Assembly (NCBI GenBank): GCA_964438735.1
Contig: CAYTLW010000006.1
Location: 55,261 to 119,260, forward strand
DNA: 64,000 nucleotides
Origin: CAYTLW01 sp964438735
GTDB taxonomy: Bacteria; Myxococcota_A; UBA9042
Direction: 5' to 3'
Under the pieces are notes generated by a model. It searched no databases. It worked only from the letters and a program-made list of their open reading frames with translations, and was not told the origin of the DNA. Shown one piece after another: positions 42,780-50,538 of this stretch; position 1 is the stretch's first letter, and each line of letters starts with the position of its first letter. A program made the position numbers and the translations under genes.

Positions 42780-44312
42780 ATGCATCGCAACCGACTGACT
42801 CCAGTGCTGAGCCTGCTGCTGACCTTGACCATGCTCGTTGCATTCGGCTGCGGGGGTACTTCCGGTGGCGGCGGTGGCGGCTACGGTCCGCCCATGGCGC
42901 AGCTCGGCCAGGCGTGCATGCCGATCGCAGACGGCGAGACCTGCCTCGGCGCCACCCGATTGCGTTGCGACGAGGCGTCCAGCAAGTGGTTGCTGGTGGA
43001 GACCTGCGCTCCGCCGACGGCCTGCCTGGCCGTGCCGGTGCCCGGTAGCGCGTCGGCCTGGAGCAGCGCTTGCAGCGCCGGCAATCGCAGCCCGGCGGAT
43101 GTGGGTGGCCAGCCCCACGATGGCGGCCGGACCGCGCCCGATGTCCCCTCGCCGAAGGACGCAGGACGAACCACAGGCCCGACGGACAGCGGTGCGATCG
43201 ACGCCGGTGGCAGCGTGGACACGGGCTCGCCCCTGCCCCAGGACAGCGGCCCGGTCGACGCCGGCCATCCGCCCCCGGCCATCGCTGTACAGGGGGGCTT
43301 CACCGGTCACATCGACGGCAAGACCTGGACGGTGAACTACGGCCCCGGCCCCCACTACGGCGGCCTCCAGGTCGCGGTCGGCCTGGCCCACAAGAAGAGC
43401 GGCAAGGCGACCACCTGCACCACCGGCGCGGCGCTCTCGGTGTCTCGCCACGACGGGTCCTGCAAGCTGCAGCTCTTCTGGGAAGCCGACGGCAACGGCA
43501 AGCTGAAGCTGGCCAAGGCTGCCTTCCATGCCCGCGCTTTGAACTACGGCGAGAACGGCTACGCGCCCGGCCAGTACCCCTGCATCGGCTGGACCGACGA
43601 GCCCGGCTCCGGCGGCGTGGTCTACGAGATGGCCAAGTCCAACGCCACGCTCGACTTCGGCGGTCCGCTGCAGCAGCCCTGGGCCGGCCAGTCCAACGCG
43701 GTCCTCAACAACCTGGTGGTCAAACCCCAGGGCAGCGTGCAGATGGTGGCCGGCAACCGAACCTTCAACCTGGTCTTCAGCGGCATGCAATTCCAGGGCG
43801 CCATCACCAGCCAGGGCAGCACCTCGGTCATGTGCCCGGGCGAGTACCAGCCCATCCCGGACGTGACGCTCAAGGACATCAACCCGCTCAGCCCCAGCTA
43901 CGGCAAGTACGTCAATACGAACAGCTTCAAGGGCAAACGAATCGCCATCCTCATGGGCGCCGGCTGGTGCGCCTCCTGCATCGCCCAGGTGGAGTACATG
44001 CAGACGGTCAAGCAGCAGCTGGAGGCCCAGGGTAAGAGCGACTTCCAGATGCTGGTGCTGAACGCGTCGTCGGCGCAGTCGCCGACCTACCAGAAGAACA
44101 TCACGGGCAAGAAGAAGAAGGCGACCTTCCCGGTGCTGCAATCCACCAGCAACTCCAACGGCTGGGGCAAGTTCAACGGCAAGAAGAACGACACCTTCAT
44201 CTACTTCGGCAACGGCAAGCTGGCCTTCAAGCACCAGGGCAAAGCCGTGGTGAATCTGACCCAGTTCAAGAACGACCTGCTCTACGGTCTGACGGCGACA
44301 CCGTCGAATTGA
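42780..44312 (+). CDS. Thioredoxin-fold (TlpA-like) lipoprotein
   Basis: A 510-residue lipoprotein (lipobox ...LVAFGC, Cys 24) with a Gly-rich segment and a Cys-containing module (CMPIADGETC), an Asp/Gly/Pro-rich linker (about 105-165), a ~170-residue beta-rich domain with HIDGKTWTVNYGPG, and a C-terminal thioredoxin-like domain whose redox motif is WCASC (about 393-397). TlpA-type proteins reduce or rearrange disulfides outside the cytoplasm. Given the number of Cys-rich exported proteins here, a disulfide-handling role is attractive but inferred. ATG 42780 has GGAG 8 bases upstream; ATG 42768 is also in frame. Confidence 0.82.
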   Translation: MHRNRLTPVLSLLLTLTMLVAFGCGGTSGGGGGGYGPPMAQLGQACMPIADGETCLGATRLRCDEASSKWLLVETCAPPTACLAVPVPGSASAWSSACSAGNRSPADVGGQPHDGGRTAPDVPSPKDAGRTTGPTDSGAIDAGGSVDTGSPLPQDSGPVDAGHPPPAIAVQGGFTGHIDGKTWTVNYGPGPHYGGLQVAVGLAHKKSGKATTCTTGAALSVSRHDGSCKLQLFWEADGNGKLKLAKAAFHARALNYGENGYAPGQYPCIGWTDEPGSGGVVYEMAKSNATLDFGGPLQQPWAGQSNAVLNNLVVKPQGSVQMVAGNRTFNLVFSGMQFQGAITSQGSTSVMCPGEYQPIPDVTLKDINPLSPSYGKYVNTNSFKGKRIAILMGAGWCASCIAQVEYMQTVKQQLEAQGKSDFQMLVLNASSAQSPTYQKNITGKKKKATFPVLQSTSNSNGWGKFNGKKNDTFIYFGNGKLAFKHQGKAVVNLTQFKNDLLYGLTATPSN

Positions 44313-44419
44313 GCGCCGACTCCGCATCCAGGTCCGTTGCACCCCGAGCGCTCGTCGGAATCGGCACCTGATCCTTGCCTGTCCCGCACCTGCCGAATAC
44401 TCTCCAAATGGAGGCGGTT

Positions 44420-44710
44420 GTGGAATACGAGCAACTATGCGCGAGGTTGCGGGCAATGCGCCCACTGCTCGATGCGCATCGAGTGGATCGCCTGGATGTG
44501 TTCGGCTCGGTGGTGCGCGGCGATGCCGGCCCAGATAGCGACGTCGATCTCATCGTGACCTTTCGCGGCGCCGCCAGTCTGTTCGACTTGATGCGCCTCA
44601 AAGTCGCGCTCGGCGAAGCGCTGGGTCGACCCATCGACCTGACCACAAACGCTGGCATCAAACCGCGTTACCGTGAATCGATCCTGGCCGAGGCCCGTCG
44701 TGCCGCGTAG
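44420..44710 (+). CDS. mntA: MntA-type nucleotidyltransferase antitoxin
   Basis: A 96-residue minimal nucleotidyltransferase with the signature GSVVRGDAGPDSDVDLIV (GSx10DxD). In HepT/MntA pairs this protein adenylylates a Tyr of the HEPN toxin and neutralises it. The GTG at 44420 is preferred because GGAGG (44410-44414) lies 5 bases upstream; an ATG at 44408 is in frame but overlaps that ribosome site. The stop overlaps the toxin start. Confidence 0.88.
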   Translation: MEYEQLCARLRAMRPLLDAHRVDRLDVFGSVVRGDAGPDSDVDLIVTFRGAASLFDLMRLKVALGEALGRPIDLTTNAGIKPRYRESILAEARRAA

Positions 44711-45053
44711 GACAGTCGCCGACCGCCTGGATGATATTCGCGAGGCCTGCCAGGCGATAGCGCGGTTTGCCGACGAGGCCGATCCCGCAGCCTTCACGAC
44801 TGACGAACTGCTGGTGGCCGCCGTCCTCTACCAACTCACTATCATTGGCGAGGCGGCGGGCCATCTGCCAGATGCCTTGAAGGCCGGGCACGCCCACATC
44901 CCGTGGGCCGAAGTCGTCGGCATGCGCAACGTGCTGGTGCACGAGTACTTCCGCGTAGACGCAGACATACTCTGGCAGACTGTGCAGACCGATGTGCCGC
45001 AGCTTCTCGCGGCGACCCACACGATGGCTGAGCAGCTGTTTGCGGATCCTTGA
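44700..45053 (+). CDS. hepT: HepT-type HEPN ribonuclease toxin
   Basis: A 117-residue all-helical HEPN protein with the RNase motif Rx4HxY (RNVLVHEY, about 79-86), followed by FRVDADILW, which is typical of HepT. The GTG at 44700 gives a VPRR start and overlaps the mntA stop by 11 bases; a longer GTG start at 44673 is possible. Family members cleave RNA or tRNA until adenylylated on the motif Tyr by MntA. All residues needed for both toxicity and AMPylation appear present. Such pairs often act in plasmid or phage defence. Confidence 0.9.
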   Translation: MPRRTVADRLDDIREACQAIARFADEADPAAFTTDELLVAAVLYQLTIIGEAAGHLPDALKAGHAHIPWAEVVGMRNVLVHEYFRVDADILWQTVQTDVPQLLAATHTMAEQLFADP

Positions 45054-45064
45054 AGGGCCGGGAT

Positions 45065-47728
45065 CTACTGGGTCGAATTCCGCCACTTGCCGTCGCCATC
45101 GCCATCGATGAACACCGGATTCGTGACCGCCCAGGCTGGCCTGGCGATGCCGGGCTCGCTCTTGGCGCCCGGTACGTGAACGGCCACGACCCAGGCGTCG
45201 GTTCCCTCGGCGAGTCCGTCGCTGGCCGACCAGAGCAACTCCAGATCGCGCTTGCCGCCGGCGGCTGGCGTGGCGCTGACGTCCATCTCCTCGAGCACCT
45301 CGCCGTTGCGAACCAGGCGCAGCTTGCCGAGCTTCAGCCACGCCGGCGCGCGCAATCGTATACGCGCCGTCAAGGGACCATCTGGCGCGCTCAACAGCTC
45401 GCCGATGGCGGCCGTCTGGCTGGCGGCATCGGCGAGCGTGACCTCCAGCAGGGGCCCGCCCGTGGCGATGACGCGACCGGCCTTGAGCGCCACGTCGGCT
45501 TCCGCGGCGGTGAAGGGGGGGACCTTCCCGCCATCGGTGGCCATGCGGATCAGGGTGCGTGGATGACCCACCGGTGAGGACAGCCCGTGGCAGTCGCTGG
45601 TCGCCGTCGCCACGATGCGGATGCCGCGATTGAGCAGTCCCATCCAGTCGGTCAGCACCTGCTCGGTGTCGCCATGGCCGATGCCGTTGACCAGCTCCAT
45701 GGTGTCCACCCGCAGCAGGCTCTTGGGTGTCTTGGCGGCGTCGAACTCGATCTTGTCGAAGTAGGACGCGCTGCTGAAGCGGGGGTGGTTGCACTGGATG
45801 ACCCGTTTGGCCTCGCCGCCGCGCAACAGGTCCAGCAGCGCCTCGGCCTGTAACCCCAGCCAGGCGGGAGCGCCGTTGCCGCTTTTGTTCGGCTGCAGCT
45901 TCAGCGGCCAGAGGTTGAAGTGGCCGAACTTGATGGTGCTGACCTCGACCCCGTTGGCCACCACCAGTTTGCCCTGCAGGCCCGCAGCCTTCAGCCAGGG
46001 CCGATAGTCGGTCACGAAGTCGTGGTCGGTGGCCACCACGTACTGCACATCTTCGGCCAGCGCGCCCGTCAGTCGGCGTCCGTTGGCCACCGAGCTGTCG
46101 GTACTCTGTTCGGCGTGTACGTGGAAGTCGGCCGCGATCCAGCCCGACATGGGCACCACCTCGGCCAGCTTCACCTCCAGCTTCTTGTTGTCGCCGGGCT
46201 TCAGCGTGAGTTCGACGTGGTGCTCGCCGTGGCGCGGGCCGTGGTGCAGCCAGAGCGACCACTTGCCCGGGGGCAGCTCGAAGGTCGCGCTGCCATCGGC
46301 GTCGGCCAGGCTGCGGCCGAGGTCCTTGTCGCCGGTCAGCGGTTCCGCGGTCAGCCGGAAGGGGATGGGTTCCCCCTTGTGGTTGCGCACCGACACCGGC
46401 AGGCGGGCCATGTCCGGCGCTGGCAGGTTCGCCGTTACGTCGCCGTCCCCTTCGGGCACGGTCCAAGTCTTGGCCGCGTCAACCTGGCCGGATTCGCCGG
46501 CGTGGCCGTTGCCGTTGCCGATCCAGCCAGGCAGCAGGCGCCGGGTCGCCAGCGGGATGGGGCAATCGACGGTGCCCCCCGCCGCGCCGCCCGACTTTGA
46601 ATCCGACGCGACCGCGCAGCGGGTCAGGGGGTTGTCGTCCTCGTCCAGCGCCTCCACCACCAGGCCCGCGTGGCTGCCAGGGCCGTCCACCTTGCCCTTC
46701 AGACGTCGCGTCGCCACAGCGGCTTCACCCCCGGCCGCGTGGCCAGCGGCCGCCATGGTCGCCGCCAGGTCCACACCCGATTCGCCGCCTCCCGGATCGC
46801 CGCCCACAGCCAGGTAGCGCACGTAGTCGAGGCCTTCTGCCGGTAGCTTCTGCGACGGCCAGACCAGCGCCAGGATGCCGCCCGCATCCACCACGCTCAG
46901 CGCCTGGGCAGCCGACAAAGCGGCGGCCACTACGCCTGAAGCGGGTCGGCGGGGGGTCACGCCCATGGTCGGCGTCAACGCGGTCAGGGGCAGGCCATCA
47001 GCGCCGTGTCCGGGCAGGTACAGGCCCACCTCGCCACCCCACAACATCACGTCGCCGACGAAGACCGAGGGCACCTTGGCGCCCGGGTTGGGCGTCACCT
47101 TGGTGCGGATTTCCAGCACCGGGCTGTCCGGCTTGAGCAGGTACTCGTGCACCACCGTCACGTCCGGCTTCGGCTTGCCCAGGCTGGCCTGCAGGGTCGG
47201 CAACGGCGCCAGGTCGCCCACCACCCGCAAACCGCGTCCGCCGTCGCGTTCGAAGGGTTCGATGGCTGTGGGTCGCAACATGTGCAGGTCGACCGTGAGG
47301 GCGAGCTCGCGCAGGGCGTCGGTGCTGGTCGCGTCGGTACTCGTGCCGTCACCCGTCACGCGAACCACGTCCACCAGGTGGCCGCCGGTGGTGCCATAGA
47401 GACCGTGGCCCTCGGGGCCCGCGCGCACGGTGAAGCGGACCAGCGCGTTGGCAATCAGGCCGTCGCCAGGACGTCCGGCGGCGAGCAGGCCAGTCTGGAA
47501 GTCGGCGGCGCAATCGCTCAGCAGGGCCATGACCTGGCCGGCAGTTGGGCGATGGGGGCAGGCGTGCAGGTCCGCGTCGGTGACCGTGACCGTGTCTGTG
47601 ACCGTGACCGCGTCCGTGTCCGTGTCCGTGTCCGTATCCGTGCTGCAAGCGGCGATGAGGCTCAGTGCGGCGAGCAGCCGCAGAAGCACGAGTTGGGAGC
47701 ACGGTGCGTGTGGTGTGGGTCTGGCCAT
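45065..47728 (-). CDS. PHP-domain (metal-dependent phosphoesterase-like) lipoprotein
   Basis: An 887-residue lipoprotein (lipobox LSLIAAC, Cys 28), with an unusual linker of alternating Thr with Asp or Val (about 29-52). The middle ~450 residues are beta-rich. From about 530 a PHP-like domain shows FHVHAEQST (533), VATDHDF (566), CNHPRF and TSDCHG (713), the His/Asp ligands of a multinuclear metal site. PHP proteins hydrolyse phosphoesters; exported versions with this layout are uncharacterised. The terminal ~130 residues form another beta-domain ending FIDGDGDGKW. The ATG at 47728 was chosen for the signal peptide. The gene converges with hepT (11-base gap). Confidence 0.85.
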   Translation of the reverse strand: MARPTPHAPCSQLVLLRLLAALSLIAACSTDTDTDTDTDAVTVTDTVTVTDADLHACPHRPTAGQVMALLSDCAADFQTGLLAAGRPGDGLIANALVRFTVRAGPEGHGLYGTTGGHLVDVVRVTGDGTSTDATSTDALRELALTVDLHMLRPTAIEPFERDGGRGLRVVGDLAPLPTLQASLGKPKPDVTVVHEYLLKPDSPVLEIRTKVTPNPGAKVPSVFVGDVMLWGGEVGLYLPGHGADGLPLTALTPTMGVTPRRPASGVVAAALSAAQALSVVDAGGILALVWPSQKLPAEGLDYVRYLAVGGDPGGGESGVDLAATMAAAGHAAGGEAAVATRRLKGKVDGPGSHAGLVVEALDEDDNPLTRCAVASDSKSGGAAGGTVDCPIPLATRRLLPGWIGNGNGHAGESGQVDAAKTWTVPEGDGDVTANLPAPDMARLPVSVRNHKGEPIPFRLTAEPLTGDKDLGRSLADADGSATFELPPGKWSLWLHHGPRHGEHHVELTLKPGDNKKLEVKLAEVVPMSGWIAADFHVHAEQSTDSSVANGRRLTGALAEDVQYVVATDHDFVTDYRPWLKAAGLQGKLVVANGVEVSTIKFGHFNLWPLKLQPNKSGNGAPAWLGLQAEALLDLLRGGEAKRVIQCNHPRFSSASYFDKIEFDAAKTPKSLLRVDTMELVNGIGHGDTEQVLTDWMGLLNRGIRIVATATSDCHGLSSPVGHPRTLIRMATDGGKVPPFTAAEADVALKAGRVIATGGPLLEVTLADAASQTAAIGELLSAPDGPLTARIRLRAPAWLKLGKLRLVRNGEVLEEMDVSATPAAGGKRDLELLWSASDGLAEGTDAWVVAVHVPGAKSEPGIARPAWAVTNPVFIDGDGDGKWRNSTQ
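47573..47645 (-). repeat. Degenerate hexamer array coding the Thr/Asp linker
   Basis: About twelve tandem hexamers of the type G(A/T)CCGT on the plus strand encode TDTDTDTD and TVTDTVTVTD on the minus strand, directly after the lipidated Cys. A similar array sits in non-coding DNA at 6683-6730. Confidence 0.8.
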
Positions 47729-47816
47729 GTCGCTTCCCGGCGGGGGGAGGCGTGACGATAGGGGCAATGGGGGCTGCGCCGCAACGAGGGGTGTCGTGGA
47801 TTGGGGGCGGAGGGCT

Positions 47817-47857
47817 CGCGCAAAGCCGCAGAGCCGCAAAGACGCACAGGCGCAAAA
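47817..47857. repeat. CGCAAAG/CGCAGAG short repeat array
   Basis: Imperfect tandem units of CGCAAAGC, CGCAGAGC, CGCAAAGA and CGCACAGG. Similar intergenic CGCAAAGACGCA arrays occur in many bacterial genomes (recollection). It lies upstream of the PHP lipoprotein gene. Confidence 0.55.
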
Positions 47858-47875
47858 GGGATCTAGATCCTTTTT
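47854..47875. repeat. 22-bp near-perfect palindrome
   Basis: AAAAGGGATCT (47854-47864) is followed directly by its near-exact complement, with one G:T-type mismatch. It contains GGATCTAGATCC and ends in a T5 run, so it could be a terminator stem on the plus strand or an operator. Confidence 0.5.
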
Positions 47876-47886
47876 GAAACATCTCA

Positions 47887-47892
47887 ATTATA
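47887..47892 (-). promoter_or_regulatory. Consensus -10 box (TATAAT) upstream of the PHP lipoprotein gene
   Basis: A perfect TATAAT reads on the minus strand inside an AT-rich island (47871-47910) of otherwise GC-rich DNA, about 160 bases before the start codon. No good -35 is visible, so the element is tentative. Confidence 0.35.
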
Positions 47893-48002
47893 TCTACCAA
47901 TTAGGGTCGCGGCCCGAACGCTGATGAGCGCCCCGGAACCCCCATTGACGACGCGCCCCGATGCGGTTGTCCTACCCGTCGAGTCCACCTGGGAGCGCAT
48001 TC

Positions 48003-48199
48003 ATGCAGCCACGGACCTTCGGCAGCTACCGCCTCGAACAGCGCCTCGGCGGTGGCGGTATGGGCGAGGTCTGGCGGGCGAGTCACGCGAATCTGCACCG
48101 GCCGGCGGCCATCAAGTTGATTCGGCCGGAAATGCTGGGCGCTCGCGACGAGGCGGGTCGGGCGCTGCTGCGCAAGCGGTTCGAGCGCGAAGCGCGGGC
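48003..48199 (+). pseudogene. 5' fragment of a Ser/Thr protein kinase gene
   Basis: ATG 48003 opens a typical kinase N-terminus: FGSYRLEQRLGGGGMGEVWR (P-loop), AAIKLIRPEM (catalytic Lys) and LRKRFEREARA, the start of helix C. Homology then stops abruptly near 48195. The frame runs on to a stop at 48278 with unrelated residues, so the catalytic loop and the rest of the kinase are absent. The downstream DNA is the 3' part of a different gene in another frame. This is a deletion scar or a misassembly, not a functional kinase. Confidence 0.75.
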
Positions 48200-48544
48200 G
48201 TGGAGCGGAAGGGCCCCTGGCGGGTCTCGCCGAAGACCTCCTGCCTGGCCACCATGGGCGGCATCGAGCTGGACTTGACCGCCGCTGTGTTTCCGCCCGG
48301 CGACGTGGTCATCGATTGCAAGGCGGTCATGGGCGGCATCGAAATCATCGTTCCCCCCGACCTGGACGTGCGGGTCGACGGTTTCGCCGTCTTCGGTACC
48401 TTCAACGACGCCCGTCGCCAGATAGACCCGCCACGCGTCGGTGGGCCCAAAGTGCGGATCACCGGCACGGCTTTCTTCGGCGGTGTGGAAGTCCGCGTGC
48501 CCCGCAAGCCCGGGTTGCTCAAGCGCCTGTTCCACGGTGACTGA
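48200..48544 (+). pseudogene. 3' fragment of a LiaF/DUF2154-like gene
   Basis: The frame entering at about 48195 reads GVERKGPWRV, TMGGIELDLTAAVF, AVMGGIEIIVPPDLDV and GTAFFGGVEVRVP, ending KPGLLKRLF. These are the repeating beta-strands of the LiaF C-terminal (cell-wall-active antibiotic response) domain, which usually sits behind membrane helices. The helices are missing; the fragment abuts the kinase fragment out of frame. A GTG at 48200 could in principle start a 114-residue protein, but no ribosome site is seen. Confidence 0.65.
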
Positions 48545-48910
48545 GTTCCGTTGATACGCCCACAGCGAGCGCCCTCGCGCCCTCCACCCATCGCGACACC
48601 ACGGCCGATTGTTGCATTCATGCAACGATGAATTGCATCGCGATGCCCTGGCGCGACCGCCAGGGCGTCACTACTTTGAAGTTGGAGTTGGGGTTCCCGG
48701 CGGCGCAACCTACCCAACGGCGCCCGGTTCCCAGGCCGAAACCGGACCTGCCCCAACCAATGATGAGCCCTCTTTGAGGTGACGTAGCCCGGGTCGCGCC
48801 CCCCCTCCCTCGCGCGGTCCGGGCGACGTCGTTTTGGGGCTCGCGAGCGCACCGATTGCCCCCAATCCCACGCCGCGCTACGTTGCTGCCCCCTCGTGGA
48901 GCCTCTCGCC
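48545..48910. other. Regulatory region upstream of the symporter operon
   Basis: 366 bases with no gene. It includes the palindrome at 48611-48626, an overlapping ATTGCATCGCGATGC stretch, and a GC-rich tract (48790-48840). The promoter of the symporter genes should lie here, but no convincing hexamers were found. Confidence 0.45.
48611..48626. promoter_or_regulatory. Candidate operator palindrome GTTGCAT-TC-ATGCAAC
   Basis: Perfect 7-bp arms with a 2-base spacer, followed at once by GATGAATTGCATC, which repeats the TTGCAT core. This is typical of dimeric helix-turn-helix regulator sites. It lies about 285 bases before the symporter accessory gene. The regulator is unknown. Confidence 0.45.
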
Positions 48911-49036
48911 ATGTTCGGCCTGCCCCTGGAAACCAGCCTGCTCGTCTTCGGCTTCCCCGCCCTGTGGGTGGCCTACACAGCGGTCTTCCTCTACCTGTCG
49001 CGCAATTGGCAGACCGACTCCGAGGGCGACGAGTAG
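48911..49036 (+). CDS. Small membrane accessory protein of the symporter
   Basis: A 41-residue protein that begins MFGLPLETSLLVFGFPALWV, has one hydrophobic segment (about 8-29) and ends in an acidic tail (TDSEGDE). Its TAG stop is followed immediately by the ATG of the Na+/solute symporter gene, so the two are coupled. Tiny one-helix proteins directly upstream of SSS transporters are known as symporter small accessory proteins; they are thought to be subunits of the transporter. Its size, position and topology fit. Confidence 0.75.
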   Translation: MFGLPLETSLLVFGFPALWVAYTAVFLYLSRNWQTDSEGDE

Positions 49037-50512
49037 ATGGACACCACCGTCCTGATCTTCCTGATCCTGTACTACGTCGTCGTGGTTGGCATCGGCTGGT
49101 GGGCCATGCGCCGGGGCGCTTCGGATGACCTGGAGGGCTACCTGCTGGGCGGCCGCCAGGTGGGCCCCATGGTCACCGCATTGACCCTGCAGGCCACCTC
49201 CATGAGCGGCTTCATGTTCCTTGGCGCCGGCTCCGAGGGCTTCGCCATGGGCTACTGGGCGCTGTGGTACGCCGCGGGCGACATCGGCGGCGGCGTGGTC
49301 AATCTGTCCATTATCGGCCGGCGCATGCGCAGGCTGTCCAAGATCCTGGGCTCGCTCACCTCCATCGAGTACCTGGAAGATCGCTACCCCGGCGCGCCCA
49401 CGCGCCTGGTTGCCGGCGTGCTGACCATCTTCTTCCTCTTCTTCTACGTGCTGGCTCAGTTCATCGCCGGCGGCAAGGGCATGGCCCTGGTCACCGGGCT
49501 GCCTTATGGCGGCGCCCTGGCCATCGCGGTCGGCATCATCCTGGTCTACACCTGGATGGGCGGCTACTTCGCGGTGGCCTGGACCGACATGTTCCAGTCG
49601 CTGGTCATGCTGGTGGGCATCATTTGGATCTTCGTCGCCTGCCTCTCCCACCTGGGCGGCTTCAGCGAAGCCAACGCGGCCGTGGCGCGCATCGATCCGA
49701 CCTACCTGAGCGTGTGGGGCAAGGGCCTGGTCAACGAGGGCAAGTGGGGCGCGGTGGTCGGCGCTGTTCTGGTCTTTTCCATCGGCTACATGGGCTGGCC
49801 CCACGTCGTCACGCGTCACATGGCCATGGACAAGCCCACCTCGGCCCGCGCCGCCGGCGCCTGGTCGGTGGTCTGGAACCTGCTCTTCGTCAGCGCGCCC
49901 TACCTGGTGGGCATCTTCGCCATCGTCATCCTGCCCGACCTGGCCGACCCCGAGATGGCCATCTTCGAGGTCGCCGGCAAGCTGCTGCCCCCCGCGGTGA
50001 CCGGCATCGTCATGGCGGCCATCATGGCGGCCATCATGTCCACCGCCGACTCGATCCTGCTGCAGACCGGCACGATCGCCTCGCGCGACCTTTTTCAGCG
50101 CTTCATCCGGCCCAACGCCGATGACAAGCAGATGGTCGGCATCTCGCGCGCCATGGTCGGCCTGGTCGCTCTCATCGGCTTCGGCGTCGCCCTGTTGCGG
50201 CCGCCGGGGGTCTTCGACATCGTCATCTTCACCACCTCGGTGCTCGGCAGCGCCTTCCTGCCCGCCTACGTCTGCGCCGCGTGGTGGCGCAAGGCCAACT
50301 CCCCGGGCGCTGTGACCTCCATGGTCGGTGGCGCCGGCGTGGCCTTGTGCTGGAAGCTCTTTGGCATCGAGGAGGCGACCGCGGTGCATCCCATGTTCGC
50401 CGGCGTGGCGGTATCGACCACTCTGATGGTCGTGGTCAGCCTGGCGACCCAGCGCAGCCACCCCGTGCCCGAACGCGTGCTCGAAGCCATGGAGCGCGCC
50501 GCGCAGGTCTGA
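49037..50512 (+). CDS. Sodium:solute symporter (SSS/PutP family)
   Basis: A 491-residue transporter with about 13 membrane helices in the LeuT-fold SSS family. Characteristic stretches are DLEGYLLGGRQVGP after helix 1, LTLQATSMSGFMFLGAGSEG (unwound substrate/Na+ helix), TSIEYLEDRYPG, and IMAAIMSTADSILLQTGT with the conserved Ser-Thr-Ala-Asp Na2-site region. These proteins import proline, pantothenate, acetate, sugars or other solutes with Na+. The substrate cannot be set from sequence. It is paired with the upstream small accessory protein. Confidence 0.93.
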   Translation: MDTTVLIFLILYYVVVVGIGWWAMRRGASDDLEGYLLGGRQVGPMVTALTLQATSMSGFMFLGAGSEGFAMGYWALWYAAGDIGGGVVNLSIIGRRMRRLSKILGSLTSIEYLEDRYPGAPTRLVAGVLTIFFLFFYVLAQFIAGGKGMALVTGLPYGGALAIAVGIILVYTWMGGYFAVAWTDMFQSLVMLVGIIWIFVACLSHLGGFSEANAAVARIDPTYLSVWGKGLVNEGKWGAVVGAVLVFSIGYMGWPHVVTRHMAMDKPTSARAAGAWSVVWNLLFVSAPYLVGIFAIVILPDLADPEMAIFEVAGKLLPPAVTGIVMAAIMAAIMSTADSILLQTGTIASRDLFQRFIRPNADDKQMVGISRAMVGLVALIGFGVALLRPPGVFDIVIFTTSVLGSAFLPAYVCAAWWRKANSPGAVTSMVGGAGVALCWKLFGIEEATAVHPMFAGVAVSTTLMVVVSLATQRSHPVPERVLEAMERAAQV

Positions 50513-50538
50513 TTCGGCGACCGGCAAGCCGCGGCGGC

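Noticed and set aside
47573..47645. Possible CRISPR or minisatellite
   Set aside because: The units are 6-bp coding repeats without spacers and fall inside the lipoprotein gene.
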